From: Subsaxibacter sp. CAU 1640
GTDB taxonomy: Bacteria; Bacteroidota; Bacteroidia; Flavobacteriales; Flavobacteriaceae
NCBI RefSeq assembly: GCF_023156585.1
Contig: NZ_JALNMI010000004.1
Location: forward strand, 94,307-158,306
Direction of reading: 5' to 3'
Length of the DNA: 64,000 nt
A program made the translations under genes and the position numbers. Within the stretch, counting starts at the first letter, position 1. Each line of letters begins with the position of its first letter. Positions 33,036 through 42,436 of this stretch are shown here, piece after piece. The notes under the pieces were generated by a model. That model worked only from the letters and a program-made list of their open reading frames with translations, was not told where the DNA came from and ran no database searches.

Positions 33036-33478
33036 AAATAAAACAAGAACTACTGCAGGCGTGCATGGATTACGCCAACAAACGCATTTCCAATTACAAA
33101 ACTGAAATAGAAACAATCAAAGATTCTATTGAAAACAATGACAAAGCCGGTGATGATGATGATGATTCTGGCAACGGCAAATTGTTCAATGACTTGGAAA
33201 AAAACTCACAGCATCTGAATGATGCCAATAAGATGTTAGAGATTTTAAAAAATATCAGTCCCAATTCGGTTTCGGATAAAGTGATTGTAGGAAGTGCGGT
33301 GAAAACTTCCACCAACAATTTCTTTATATCTGTTAGTGCAGGAAAAATAGACATCGAAGACGGAAGTTACTTTGCCATTTCACACCTCTCACCTATTGGA
33401 ATGCTGTTATTGGGTAAAAGTAATGGAGATGTGATTGAGTTTAACGGTAATAAATTTACCATTAAAGAAGTCATATAA
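33032..33478 (+). CDS. GreA/GreB C-terminal-domain-like protein
   Basis: 148 residues. An N-terminal helical region (about 1-75) carries an acidic run of five Asp near residue 44. The C-terminal domain (about 78-148) resembles the GreA/GreB FKBP-like domain: VIVGSAVKTSTNNFFISV and SPIGMLLLGKSNGDVIEFNGNKFTIKEV, with the typical SP-x-G-x-x-L-LGK-x-x-G-D block. It may bind RNA polymerase through the secondary channel, by analogy. Coupled to the previous gene; convergent overlap of 8 bp with DUF2461. Confidence 0.8.
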   Translation: MKIKQELLQACMDYANKRISNYKTEIETIKDSIENNDKAGDDDDDSGNGKLFNDLEKNSQHLNDANKMLEILKNISPNSVSDKVIVGSAVKTSTNNFFISVSAGKIDIEDGSYFAISHLSPIGMLLLGKSNGDVIEFNGNKFTIKEVI

Positions 33479-34151
33479 GCGATTCACCATTTAAGTTGGT
33501 GGTCAATACCTCGCTCATGTAATTGAAGAAGGGTCTAACTACTTTAAAAGAGGCATTGACATCTTCAACAAAATCATTTGAAGTTACTTGATTGTCCGTA
33601 TAGGTTTTAGTGAAGATATATTGCTTTTTCCGAATCAAGTCGATAGCTGGATGCTCCTTATCAAAACCTTTCGGAGCTGTCTTTAGTTCATCTCCTACAA
33701 AATTTCCCCAAACTTCCTTAAAATTATTGTTGGATAGAATCTTCCTCATTTCATGATCATCAAATTCAAATTCTTTTCGTATCCTAAAAAGATCTTCTTT
33801 TGATGGTTCCCAAAAACCAGTCGCGATAAATGATTCATTATTGGGTTGAATATGCAAATAATAACCACCTCTCAATTCTGGTTTTTTTCTATGGAATGAA
33901 CCACCAAAATGTGTCTTATATGGTGATTTATCTTTAGAAAATCGAACATCGCGATAAATACGGAACAGTTTCGTACTATCAACTTCATCGTGTTGATTAA
34001 GCATTTCGAACAACTGTTTGTAAACTTTTTTTACGCCAGATTCTATGACCTTAAACTCATTTTTATGGTCATTAAACCAATCTCTATCATTGTTTTGTTG
34101 GAGTCTTTTAAGGAAATCTAGAACCTTTGGAGATACTTGTTGTTTTTTCAT
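33471..34151 (-). CDS. DUF2461-family protein
   Basis: 226 residues with the family's opening FLKRLQQNNDRDWFNDHKNEF, then FRIYRDVRFSKDKSPYKTHFGG and GGYYLHIQPNNESFIATGFW. These are the standard DUF2461 blocks. Function unknown. Cytoplasmic, no signal peptide. Overlaps the convergent GreA-like gene by 8 bp; a terminator (34180-34213) upstream separates it from the next minus-strand gene. Confidence 0.9.
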   Translation of the reverse strand: MKKQQVSPKVLDFLKRLQQNNDRDWFNDHKNEFKVIESGVKKVYKQLFEMLNQHDEVDSTKLFRIYRDVRFSKDKSPYKTHFGGSFHRKKPELRGGYYLHIQPNNESFIATGFWEPSKEDLFRIRKEFEFDDHEMRKILSNNNFKEVWGNFVGDELKTAPKGFDKEHPAIDLIRKKQYIFTKTYTDNQVTSNDFVEDVNASFKVVRPFFNYMSEVLTTNLNGESLI

Positions 34152-34179
34152 ATTAAAAGAAATATCAATTTAAATGTAC

Positions 34180-34213
34180 AAAAAAGCCCCGACTTAAGGT
34201 CGAGGCTTTTTTT
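34180..34213 (-). terminator. Terminator after the 34228 gene
   Basis: Stem AAAAAGCCCCGAC / GTCGAGGCTTTTT with loop TTAAG; T runs on both sides make it bidirectional, but the gene it ends is the minus-strand one at 34228. Confidence 0.8.
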
Positions 34214-34227
34214 ACATAATAAATTTA

Positions 34228-34785
34228 TTAAAAATCTGTCACTTCATATGATTCAATGACCATTACATCTTTATCCTTGTTATAATATTCCACAATAAAA
34301 TTACCTTTTGTATCAAAATATCCTACTCCAGGAAAACCATTTATTGTTGTCAAATAAAAATGATTGCTTTTTGTAATTCGGGCTTGTCCATATGGCACAT
34401 TGTCCGAGATCATATTAAATCCATAAGGATCAGACTTGAACGCAAATCTTTTATCATTAAAGTTATAATAAACCGTTTTGTCGGTGACATCATAAAAAGG
34501 GTCGGAATCCCTATCAATCTGAATGGTTTTGGTGACTTTAATTGGCGTATCCACTTTATCTCCATCAGGTGTATTGCCAGGACGTTGCTTTGTTTTAATT
34601 TCTTGCTCCTTTTTAGTCGTTACTTTTGACGTGCTTTGAGATACAGGCACCCCGTTTTTCATTACCGTGGTTTTAGTAGTGGTTGTCTCCTCCATTTTAT
34701 CAACAGGTTTCTTCTTCTCTGTTGGCTCCTGTGAAAATGCCGTAGTAATCATTAAAAATGAAAATATATAAACTAAATTTTTCAT
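34228..34785 (-). CDS. Secreted protein of unknown function
   Basis: 185 residues. Signal peptide (YIFSFLMITTAFSQ, cleavage near residue 19). A Thr/Lys-rich, hydrophilic stretch (20-85) leads to a small C-terminal domain rich in Tyr, Phe and Asp (YYNFNDKRFAFKSDPYGFNM ... GVGYFDTKGNFIVEYY). Not recognised. About 120 bp upstream lies a pair of inverted TTAACA double boxes (34903-34952), so it is probably regulated. Confidence 0.7.
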   Translation of the reverse strand: MKNLVYIFSFLMITTAFSQEPTEKKKPVDKMEETTTTKTTVMKNGVPVSQSTSKVTTKKEQEIKTKQRPGNTPDGDKVDTPIKVTKTIQIDRDSDPFYDVTDKTVYYNFNDKRFAFKSDPYGFNMISDNVPYGQARITKSNHFYLTTINGFPGVGYFDTKGNFIVEYYNKDKDVMVIESYEVTDF

Positions 34786-34902
34786 GGTATAGTTTTTTAA
34801 AAAGTTAAACTTAAATCGAGTTATTGTTTTATCATCAATATTTAGCTATTGATATATGCTCTCTTTTAAATTTACGATTTAACTAATAAATTGGTTGGTA
34901 GC

Positions 34903-34952
34903 TTAACACATTTTAACATAGATATATAGCTACTTTGTTAAGTGATGTTAAA
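34903..34952 (-). promoter_or_regulatory. Paired TTAACA double boxes
   Basis: TTAACA-N4-TTAACA at 34903-34918 and, 18 bp on in the opposite orientation, TGTTAA-N4-TGTTAA at 34937-34952. Each hexamer pair has a 10-bp period. The left box matches the one at 1091-1106 at 15 of 16 bases. Placed upstream of the secreted-protein gene at 34228 and downstream of the MscS gene; likely a response-regulator binding region, by inference. Confidence 0.45.
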
Positions 34953-34986
34953 ATTGCTTTAGAGATTTAAGAACTTAAAATTTAAG

Positions 34987-35880
34987 TTATTCCTGTTTAT
35001 CAGAAAAACTTTGAATTTTAAGATCATTATTGAATTCCAAAGTTCGAATTGGAAATGGAATGTTTATGCCTTCTGCATCAAACGCTTTTTTGATTGCAAT
35101 GATGGCCTTATTGGACGCGTCTAGTTTATGGACATTTCGAGTACCTTCTATCCAAAACCTGCATATGAAATTGATTGAGCTGTCTCCAAATTCAGTAAAA
35201 TAAAATTCAACTGGTTTGTTGTCATCAATTTTTCTAAAGGTGTTGCTCAAGGTAGTCTTCACAAGTTTTTCAACAAATTCTAAATCTGATTTATAACCCA
35301 CACCACAACCTACTGTCACTCTAATATAGGGTGTCAATGAAAAGTTTTTCATGGGCGTTTCCAAGATTGTCTTGTTCGGAATAAAAACAATGTTATTATC
35401 AGTTTCTTTAAGCGTAAGATTCTTTAAATTGATATCAATGATTTCCCCTGCAAAATCATTTGTCTCAACCCAATTTCCGATTTGGATTTTTTTTCTGAAA
35501 GAAATCATTATTCCAGAAATGGTATTTGATAAGGTGCCTTGCAATGCTAAACCTATCACCAAGCCCAAAACTCCTGCGCCTGTAATCAAAGAGGTTAAGG
35601 TCTTACTCAAATCCAAAATGCCCAATGCCAAGAAAATGCCTAGAGTAATGACTGCAATATAAGCCAGTTTTGAGATTATATTGACTATAGATTGTTGTTT
35701 GACGCGTCTAGCTGTGATTTTGTTGACCAGCTTGAAAACGTATTTGGCCAAAATATAAGCGATGAGAATAACAAGGATTGCCAGAGCCATATTGGGAAGC
35801 CCTTCAACAATTGCGTTCATCCAACCAATTAGCTTATTTATTAACCCATCGTATGCTTTACCCAGTTCTTCTTTCATCAT
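34987..35880 (-). CDS. MscS-family mechanosensitive channel, short form
   Basis: 297 residues, the classic MscS size. Helices at about 26-48, 70-90 and the pore helix SLITGAGVLGLVIGLALQGTLSNTISGIMISF (about 96-127, Gly/Ala pattern). Then the beta domain IQIGNWVETNDFAGEIIDINLKNLTLKETDNN and a C-terminal mixed domain ending IPFPIRTLEF. Known role: osmotic release valve in the inner membrane. 21 bp downstream of corA, probably cotranscribed. Confidence 0.93.
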   Translation of the reverse strand: MMKEELGKAYDGLINKLIGWMNAIVEGLPNMALAILVILIAYILAKYVFKLVNKITARRVKQQSIVNIISKLAYIAVITLGIFLALGILDLSKTLTSLITGAGVLGLVIGLALQGTLSNTISGIMISFRKKIQIGNWVETNDFAGEIIDINLKNLTLKETDNNIVFIPNKTILETPMKNFSLTPYIRVTVGCGVGYKSDLEFVEKLVKTTLSNTFRKIDDNKPVEFYFTEFGDSSINFICRFWIEGTRNVHKLDASNKAIIAIKKAFDAEGINIPFPIRTLEFNNDLKIQSFSDKQE

Positions 35881-35901
35881 AATAAATTTTATGTTTTTAA
35901 A

Positions 35902-36969
35902 TTACAACCATTTTTTTCTACGGAAATACAGAAGCATTAATAAAAATATCACAATCATTACACCCCAAAGTATATAGTAGCTGTATCTATAGTGCAATTC
36001 TGGGATATTGTCGAAATTCATCCCATATATACCTGCTATAAACGTTAGAGGAATAAATATGGTAGCAATGATGGTTAATACCTTCATTACTTCATTCATC
36101 TTGTTGCTAATGACACTCATATACATATCCATCAAACCCCAAACCATCTCTCTATACAAATCTATGCTCTCATTTACCTGTACAATATGGTCGTATAAGT
36201 CCCTTAAGAAGCTATGCGTTTTTTGTTCTATGAACATACAGTCAGTTTTCTCCAATCTATTGATAACTTCTCGAAGAGGAACCACTGAACGCCGAATCTT
36301 TAGTATTTCTCTTTTATGAACCTGAATATTATTGGACATATCATTATTTGGTTCAGAATTGAAAACAGCATCCTCCAAATCCTCCACCTTGTCACCAAAA
36401 ATATCTAGGACAGTAATATAATGGTCTACCACAGCGTCTAAAATGGCATACATCAAATAGTCCGAACCCGAATTTCTGATTCTCCCTTTTTCATTGGAGA
36501 TTCTTACTCTTAAATCATCAAACACATCTCCGTCCGCCTCTTGAAAGGTCAGTACATATCCATCTCCAACAACCATACTGATATGCTCAAAATATAACGT
36601 ATCATCACTTTTATGGTATAGCATTTTAAAAACGATGAACAGATAGTTCTCAAACTCATCCATTTTAGGCCGATGTTGAGTGTTTACTATATCTTCCAGA
36701 GTCAGCGGATGAAGCCCATAATGATTTCCCAGCTTTTCGATTTCAGATAAATTATTGAGTCCGTTGATATTGATCCACGTAACAGTATCTTTTTGTTTAA
36801 AGTTAAAGGCATCCTCAACACTTTTGGAATTTATAACTTTATATAGAGTTGGGCTATAATTGATGATATCAACATCTGTGATTGAAGATGATTTTTCACC
36901 TCGATACGACATCGTTCCAGGAGACAAATTCCTGACCTTATATGATTTATTTTTCTTCTTTTGCTTCAT
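35902..36969 (-). CDS. corA: CorA-family magnesium/cobalt transporter
   Basis: 355 residues. A cytoplasmic funnel (about 1-290) precedes two C-terminal membrane helices. The signature YGMNFDNIPEL lies after the first helix (FIPLTFIAGIYGMN), and a positively charged tail (FRRKKWL) ends the protein. Known role: Mg2+ uptake by a pentameric channel. Full length. First gene of a probable corA-mscS transcript. Confidence 0.93.
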   Translation of the reverse strand: MKQKKKNKSYKVRNLSPGTMSYRGEKSSSITDVDIINYSPTLYKVINSKSVEDAFNFKQKDTVTWININGLNNLSEIEKLGNHYGLHPLTLEDIVNTQHRPKMDEFENYLFIVFKMLYHKSDDTLYFEHISMVVGDGYVLTFQEADGDVFDDLRVRISNEKGRIRNSGSDYLMYAILDAVVDHYITVLDIFGDKVEDLEDAVFNSEPNNDMSNNIQVHKREILKIRRSVVPLREVINRLEKTDCMFIEQKTHSFLRDLYDHIVQVNESIDLYREMVWGLMDMYMSVISNKMNEVMKVLTIIATIFIPLTFIAGIYGMNFDNIPELHYRYSYYILWGVMIVIFLLMLLYFRRKKWL

Positions 36970-37149
36970 ACTTTTTTTGATATATTGAGATGAATATCTA
37001 AAAATATAAAATCTTTTAAAGTTATATAATGATTGCCAACATTTAATTAAAATGGAACATCCTCAACATTAACGATTAATTAAGACTTTTTATCTTGTTT
37101 ATTGCATAAAAATTAGCTAATATGCACTTTATTATAGAAACGAAATTTT

Positions 37150-37374
37150 ATGGGAAGACCACCAACAAAGCCAATAAAATTTAGAGATGGATTTTATTTA
37201 GAGATACGGAATAGAGGTGCAAATACAGGAATTAAACTTCATAGAAATACTGAAGAGCAAATGCTCCGAACGATCAAAGACTACGAGCAAACCAAAGATG
37301 TCATTATTTTAGGAGAATCCAAGAATGGCAAATGGGTAGAAAAAAACCCAGTGATGCACGTTGTGGAGGATTAG
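37150..37374 (+). CDS. Small basic protein of unknown function
   Basis: 74 residues: MGRPPTKPIKFRDGFYLEIRN at the start (positions 1-20), then GIKLHRNTEEQMLRTIKDYE and KNGKWVEKNPVM. No signal or membrane segment. Basic N-terminus suggests nucleic-acid or ribosome contact, by inference only. The composition and codon pattern look genuine. Divergent from corA, about 180 bp away. Confidence 0.65.
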   Translation: MGRPPTKPIKFRDGFYLEIRNRGANTGIKLHRNTEEQMLRTIKDYEQTKDVIILGESKNGKWVEKNPVMHVVED

Positions 37375-37383
37375 CCGTTCATT

Positions 37384-37487
37384 GTTTAGTTATTAAATGT
37401 TGAGATAATTTAAGCTGATATTAAAATATTTCATAAATTGTTACGAATTATCTCAAGATATTTCAATTGTATTTTAACTAACTAAAC
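37384..37487. repeat. Nested inverted repeats between two small genes
   Basis: Outer arms GTTTAGTTA (37384-37392) and TAACTAAAC (37479-37487); inner arms TTGAGATAATT (37400-37410) and AATTATCTCAA (37446-37456), both perfect. Together they form an interrupted palindrome in the gap before the 37496 gene. It could be an operator, a processed RNA or a miniature element; not decided. Confidence 0.45.
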
Positions 37488-37495
37488 GATTATTT

Positions 37496-37915
37496 ATGAC
37501 GAATTTTTCAACTAAACCACCTGTGTGGTTTTGGATTGTTAGCGTCCTTGCGCTACTTTGGAATTTAATGGGAGTTATCGCTTACCTAACTATGGCTTTT
37601 GCAACAGATGAAATGATTGCAAATATGACTCCAGAACAACAAGAAGCTTTTGCTATAGACTATCCTGCATGGGTTACAGGCGCTTTCGCACTAGCAGTTT
37701 TCTGTGGGTTTTTAGGCTGCATTGCTTTATTGATTCGTAAAAAATGGGCTTATAGCTTATTAATTATTTCTGCTATTGCAGCAATTGCACAGCACATTTA
37801 TATCTTTACAAATATTGATATTCCAGATTATGTGATGCCGATTATGGTTATTATAGTATGTATATTGCTAATCTTTTTTGCGAAACACGCAATCAATAAA
37901 AATTGGATCAGATAA
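37496..37915 (+). CDS. Four-helix membrane protein, unknown
   Basis: 139 residues, helices at about 10-33, 58-80, 82-103 and 112-130; short loops with acidic residues (ATDEMIANMTPEQQEAFAIDY) after the first helix. No recognised motif. Likely inner membrane. Followed by a terminator at 37938, so monocistronic. Confidence 0.75.
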   Translation: MTNFSTKPPVWFWIVSVLALLWNLMGVIAYLTMAFATDEMIANMTPEQQEAFAIDYPAWVTGAFALAVFCGFLGCIALLIRKKWAYSLLIISAIAAIAQHIYIFTNIDIPDYVMPIMVIIVCILLIFFAKHAINKNWIR

Positions 37916-37937
37916 CCCATCACCAACAATTTTATTC

Positions 37938-37969
37938 AAAGGCATTAGTACCATCTAATGCCTTTTTAT
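37938..37969 (+). terminator. Terminator after the four-helix membrane protein
   Basis: Stem AAAGGCATTAG / CTAATGCCTTT with loop TACCAT and a T run. Confidence 0.85.
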
Positions 37970-38020
37970 TTGACAATTAATGTTAGATTTGTTTGACTAA
38001 CTTTTATTCTCCTCGCCATT

Positions 38021-39748
38021 ATGGTTATATCTACACTAGATTGGGTTATCATCGCAGGTTTCCTGATATTATTTGCCTTTATTGGCATCTATGTTTCAAA
38101 GCAAGCTGGAAAGGATTCAAAAGCTTTTTTTCTATCGGATAGAAATATGCCTTGGTGGTTGCTTGGCGTAAGTATGGTTGCAACCACTTTTGCAGCTGAT
38201 ACACCCAATTTTGTAGCAGGCGTTATCAGGGAAGACGGTGTTTTTGGGAATTGGATTTGGTGGAGTTTTTTGCTCACTGGAATGCTTACCGTGTTTTTCT
38301 ATGCCAAATTGTGGAGAAAAAGTGGCATTACAACCGATTTGGAATTTTATGAATTGCGCTATAGCGGAAAAAGTGCAGCCTTTTTAAGAGGTTTCAGAGC
38401 TATTTATTTAGGCGTTTTTTTCAATATCGTGATTATGGCCAATGTTTGCCTTGCCGCCATAAAAATTGGTCACGTGATGTTCGGTCTATCATCTTGGGAA
38501 GTACTCTTGATTGCCTCTCCTATCGTGGTGATTTATTCGGCTTTTGGTGGATTGAAGGGTGTGTTGCTCACTGATTTCGTGCAGTTTATCATCGCAATGG
38601 TGGGAAGTATTTGGGCAACGGTCTATATTCTTGATATGCCTGAAATCGGAGGATTGGACAAACTGTTGTCGACACCATCTGTGGCTGCTAAAACTGCAAT
38701 GTTACCTGATTTTTCCAATCCTGAAGTACTGATTCCATTATTGATTGTGCCATTGGCAGTACAATGGTGGAGCGTATGGTATCCTGGAGCAGAGCCTGGC
38801 GGTGGAGGTTACATCGCTCAAAGAATGTTGGCTGCCAAAGATGAAAAGCACGCCACTTGGGCCACTTTGTTCTTCAATTTTGCACACTATGCATTAAGAC
38901 CTTGGCCTTGGATTATCATTGGGTTGGCATCTATTGTGATTTATCCGAATATTGAAAGTTTGCAAGCAGCCTTTCCTGATTTGAATCCAGCATTTGTCAA
39001 GAATGATTTATCGTATCCAGCAATGTTGACATTTTTACCTGCCGGACTTTTGGGAATTGTCATCACATCGCTTATTGCCGCTTTCATGAGTACCATTTCA
39101 ACACATCTGAATTGGGGAAGTTCATATATGGTCAATGATTTTTATGCTCGATTTGTAAGACCCAATGCTTCAGATAAAGAGCAAGTTGCCATAGGAAGAA
39201 TTTCAACTGTGGCAATGATGGTATTAGCTGCACTATTATCTCTGGTTTTGGAGGAAGCGCGTGTTGGATTCGATTTGTTATTATCGATTGGAGCCGGAAC
39301 CGGATTGCTGTTCATTTTGAGATGGTTTTGGAGTAGAATCAATCCTTATAGTGAAATTGCGGCAATGGTCATTTCGTTTTTAATTGCCCTGTTTTTCTTT
39401 ATCAACAACAAAATGCAAGAACCCATAGTTGAGATGAAAGGTTATTGGCAGCTTGTAGTTGGAGTTGTCATTACTACTATTGGTTGGATTATCGTCACGC
39501 TCATCACAAAACCTTCTGATGAAAACACATTGAACTCTTTTAACGCACTTATCTTTGGTAAAGAATCCAAATTCAAAGGTTTTGGAATGAAGATATTGGG
39601 ATTCTTTTCAGGTGTTGTCGGTGTCTATTGTGCATTGTTTTCCATTGGCAATTTTATTTATGGAAAAACTGGATTGGCAATTGGACTTTTAGTTGTGACT
39701 CTGCTATGTGGAGCGCTCATTATCAAATCATTCAAACAGCCTAAATAG
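38021..39748 (+). CDS. Sodium:solute symporter (SSF) family transporter
   Basis: 575 residues with about 13 membrane helices. Family signs: FLSDRNMPWWLLGVSMVATTFAADTPNFVAG, the glycine-rich GAEPGGGGYIAQRMLAAKDEKHA, and FMSTISTHLNWGSSYMVNDFY, the SSF signature region. Known role: Na+-coupled uptake of sugars, amino acids or similar solutes in the inner membrane; the substrate is unknown. Its stop abuts the stop of the convergent hisIE gene (no spacer). Confidence 0.92.
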   Translation: MVISTLDWVIIAGFLILFAFIGIYVSKQAGKDSKAFFLSDRNMPWWLLGVSMVATTFAADTPNFVAGVIREDGVFGNWIWWSFLLTGMLTVFFYAKLWRKSGITTDLEFYELRYSGKSAAFLRGFRAIYLGVFFNIVIMANVCLAAIKIGHVMFGLSSWEVLLIASPIVVIYSAFGGLKGVLLTDFVQFIIAMVGSIWATVYILDMPEIGGLDKLLSTPSVAAKTAMLPDFSNPEVLIPLLIVPLAVQWWSVWYPGAEPGGGGYIAQRMLAAKDEKHATWATLFFNFAHYALRPWPWIIIGLASIVIYPNIESLQAAFPDLNPAFVKNDLSYPAMLTFLPAGLLGIVITSLIAAFMSTISTHLNWGSSYMVNDFYARFVRPNASDKEQVAIGRISTVAMMVLAALLSLVLEEARVGFDLLLSIGAGTGLLFILRWFWSRINPYSEIAAMVISFLIALFFFINNKMQEPIVEMKGYWQLVVGVVITTIGWIIVTLITKPSDENTLNSFNALIFGKESKFKGFGMKILGFFSGVVGVYCALFSIGNFIYGKTGLAIGLLVVTLLCGALIIKSFKQPK

Positions 39749-40345
39749 TTATCGACGTTCCTTTAGAGTTTCAATAACATTATTCAGCTTAAATCCTTTG
39801 GCCTGAATCAGAATCAGAAAATGAAACAGCAAATCGGCACTCTCATTCAGAAATAAGTCATCATTTGTATCTTTTGACTCAATGACCAATTCAACGGCTT
39901 CTTCACCAACTTTTTGGGCAATTTTATTGATACCTTGACTGTATAAAGCCGACACATAAGAATTCACTTGATTCGAGTTGTTTATTCTATCTTCAATAAT
40001 TTCTTCCAATTCAGACAAGAAACCAAATGTATTTTCATTTGATTCATTCCAGCAGGTGTCAAAACCTTTATGACAACAAGGACCTTCAGGTTTGGCAGAA
40101 ATCAACAGTGCGTCATTATCACAATCCACTTTTATATCAACCAAATTCAAAATATTGCCACTAGTCTCACCTTTTGTCCATAATTGCTGTTTGCTTCTGC
40201 TAAAGAAAGTGACGTGCTTCGTTTGAAGGGTTTTCTCAAGTGATTCTCGGTTCATATAACCAAGCATCAATACTTTTTTGGTTTCTACATCCTGTATGAC
40301 AGCAGGAATTAAACCGTCTTTGTTTTTATCAAAGTTTATTTTCAT
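39749..40345 (-). CDS. hisIE: Phosphoribosyl-AMP cyclohydrolase / phosphoribosyl-ATP pyrophosphatase
   Basis: 198 residues, the common HisI-HisE fusion. HisI part (1-105): [36 protein letters not shown], and a zinc-binding [21 protein letters not shown]. HisE part (110-198): [18 protein letters not shown]. Reactions: removal of pyrophosphate from PR-ATP, then ring opening of PR-AMP. Last gene of the his operon; its start overlaps the hisF stop by 17 bp, so translation is coupled. Confidence 0.96.
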   Translation of the reverse strand: MKINFDKNKDGLIPAVIQDVETKKVLMLGYMNRESLEKTLQTKHVTFFSRSKQQLWTKGETSGNILNLVDIKVDCDNDALLISAKPEGPCCHKGFDTCWNESNENTFGFLSELEEIIEDRINNSNQVNSYVSALYSQGINKIAQKVGEEAVELVIESKDTNDDLFLNESADLLFHFLILIQAKGFKLNNVIETLKERR

Positions 40346-41096
40346 ATCGAATAGGAATTTGCTGCAATTGCAGTTCTTTTTTTAATGTTTGAATTTCTAT
40401 TTCACCAAAATGGAATATACTTGCGGCAAGCGCGGCATCAGCATTTCCAATTTTAAAGGCATCAGAAAAATGCTGAATATTCCCTGCGCCACCAGAAGCG
40501 ATGACTGGAATGGTCAACAAATCATTCAACTCCGACAATGCTTCATTGGCATAGCCATTTTTCGTTCCATCGTGGTCCATCGAGGTAAAAAGAATCTCCC
40601 CAGCACCTCTTTGTTCTGCTTCTTGAGCCCAATCAAATAGGTTCAATTCCGTCGGAATATTTCCTCCAGAAGAGAAAACTTGCCATTTTTTGTTGATTTG
40701 CTTGGCGTCAATGGCGGCAACAACACATTGGTTACCATACTTATTTGAAACCTTGTCAATCAAAGTCGGATTTTTTATTATTGATGAGTTCATAGAGATT
40801 TTATCGGCGCCATTTTGCAACAACATATCTACGTCCTCAACCGATGAAATGCCACCACCTACTGTAAATGGAATATTGATTTCTTCAGCGACCTTCAAAA
40901 CCATCTCGATTAAGGTTTTACGTCTTTCTTCTGTAGCAGAAATGTCCAAAAACACCAGTTCATCCGCACCATCTTCAGCGTACTTTTTCGCTAGCATCAC
41001 AGGGTCGCCAGCATCTCTCAAGCCTTTAAAGTTGATACCTTTGACCGTCCTTCCGTTTTTAACGTCTAAACAGGGAATTATTCGTTTGGTTAACAT
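40329..41096 (-). CDS. hisF: Imidazole glycerol phosphate synthase, cyclase subunit
   Basis: 255 residues, TIM barrel. Key features: [16 protein letters not shown] (catalytic Asp at the barrel top), [26 protein letters not shown] with the second Asp, and [11 protein letters not shown] phosphate-binding loop. With HisH it turns PRFAR into IGP and AICAR. ATG 41096 chosen over the upstream TTG at 41102, because it follows the hisA stop normally. Confidence 0.97.
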   Translation of the reverse strand: MLTKRIIPCLDVKNGRTVKGINFKGLRDAGDPVMLAKKYAEDGADELVFLDISATEERRKTLIEMVLKVAEEINIPFTVGGGISSVEDVDMLLQNGADKISMNSSIIKNPTLIDKVSNKYGNQCVVAAIDAKQINKKWQVFSSGGNIPTELNLFDWAQEAEQRGAGEILFTSMDHDGTKNGYANEALSELNDLLTIPVIASGGAGNIQHFSDAFKIGNADAALAASIFHFGEIEIQTLKKELQLQQIPIRYENKL

Positions 41097-41098
41097 AA

Positions 41099-41830
41099 TC
41101 AAATGAAATTTTTTAAATCCGCAAGACTAATTTTGTTTTCATAAATAGCTTTACCAATAATTACGGCTTCGCAACCCAATTCTTCCAGTTTTTTGATATC
41201 CCCAATCAAGGAAACTCCACCAGAAGCAATTAATTTTATGGATCTTTCTTCATTATCAGAACATTCATCAAGGATTGCTTTATACAAATCGAATGATGGA
41301 CCTTGTAACATACCGTCTTTTGAAATGTCTGTACAAATGACGAATTGGACGCCTTTCACATGATAATTTTTAATGAACGGAATAACTTTGTGAGAGCTTG
41401 ACTCTTTCCAACCATTCACAGCAATAAGTCCGTTTTCGCAATCAGCACCAAGGATTATTTTATCCGAACCATAAATCGACAACCATTTTTCAAAAGTTTG
41501 AGGTTCTTGTACTGCGACACTCCCAACAGTTACTTGCTTTACGCCACAATCAAAAGCGATACGCAGGTCTTCATCTGATTTTAGGCCACCACCAAAGTCA
41601 ATTTTCAAATTCGTTTTAGAAGCAATCAGTTCCAATGGCCTATAATTCACAATTTGCTTTGCTTTCGCACCATCCAAGTCAACTATATGCACGTACTGAA
41701 TACCAGAATCTTCAAATGCTTTTGCAACTTCCAAAGGATTTTCACTATATACCTTTGAAGTTTGATAATCACCTTTTGTCAACCGCACACATTTACCTCC
41801 AATAATGTCAATTGCTGGTATTATTCTCAT
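41099..41830 (-). CDS. hisA: ProFAR isomerase
   Basis: 243 residues, TIM barrel related to His[37 protein letters not shown] and [14 protein letters not shown] phosphate loops, plus catalytic Asp residues in AIDI and CTDISKDG. It isomerises ProFAR to PRFAR. Start overlaps the hisH stop by 4 bp. Confidence 0.97.
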   Translation of the reverse strand: MRIIPAIDIIGGKCVRLTKGDYQTSKVYSENPLEVAKAFEDSGIQYVHIVDLDGAKAKQIVNYRPLELIASKTNLKIDFGGGLKSDEDLRIAFDCGVKQVTVGSVAVQEPQTFEKWLSIYGSDKIILGADCENGLIAVNGWKESSSHKVIPFIKNYHVKGVQFVICTDISKDGMLQGPSFDLYKAILDECSDNEERSIKLIASGGVSLIGDIKKLEELGCEAVIIGKAIYENKISLADLKNFI

Positions 41831-42414
41831 GATTTAATTTCTATAAAGTTTTTTAAAATTTGTTCGCCTGCTGCGCCGCTCTTTTCAGGATGGAATTGCA
41901 CACCGTAAAAATTATCTTTTTTCAAGGCGGCACTATAGCTGATGTCATAATCAGTAATTGCAATAGTTTCTGACGACAGCTCTGCGTAAAAACTATGCAC
42001 GAAATATTGATATTCATTGGTTTGAACAGTTTCAAACAAGTCTGACTTCAAATTTCTAATTGTATTCCAGCCCATATGAGGAACTTTGAGATTATTTGAA
42101 AATCGCTTTACATTCGTTTCAAAAATATTGAGACCATTGGTTTTTCCTTCTTCAGTATATTGGCACATCAACTGCATCCCGAGGCAAATACCAAAAACTG
42201 GCTGTTTCAAGGTTGGAATCAAACTATCCAATTGAGAGTTTTTCAACATCTTCATTGCACTACTCGCCTCTCCTACACCAGGAAAAATTACGCGGTCTGC
42301 TGATGAGATGTCTTCTCTGTCATTCGATAGGGTCACTTCGATACCCAATCTATTGAATGCAAATTGGATGCTTTTTATATTCCCAGCCCCATAATCAATT
42401 ATGACTACTTTCAT
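41827..42414 (-). CDS. hisH: Imidazole glycerol phosphate synthase, glutaminase subunit
   Basis: 195 residues from ATG 42412-42414; the ORF extends 45 codons further upstream but those are hisB codons in another frame. The amidotransferase triad is present: Cys in [10 protein letters not shown], His and Glu in GVQFHPEKS. Supplies ammonia to HisF. The preceding hisB ends 22 bp upstream. Confidence 0.97.
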   Translation of the reverse strand: MKVVIIDYGAGNIKSIQFAFNRLGIEVTLSNDREDISSADRVIFPGVGEASSAMKMLKNSQLDSLIPTLKQPVFGICLGMQLMCQYTEEGKTNGLNIFETNVKRFSNNLKVPHMGWNTIRNLKSDLFETVQTNEYQYFVHSFYAELSSETIAITDYDISYSAALKKDNFYGVQFHPEKSGAAGEQILKNFIEIKS

Positions 42415-42436
42415 TTTTTTTAATTCTGTTATTCTT

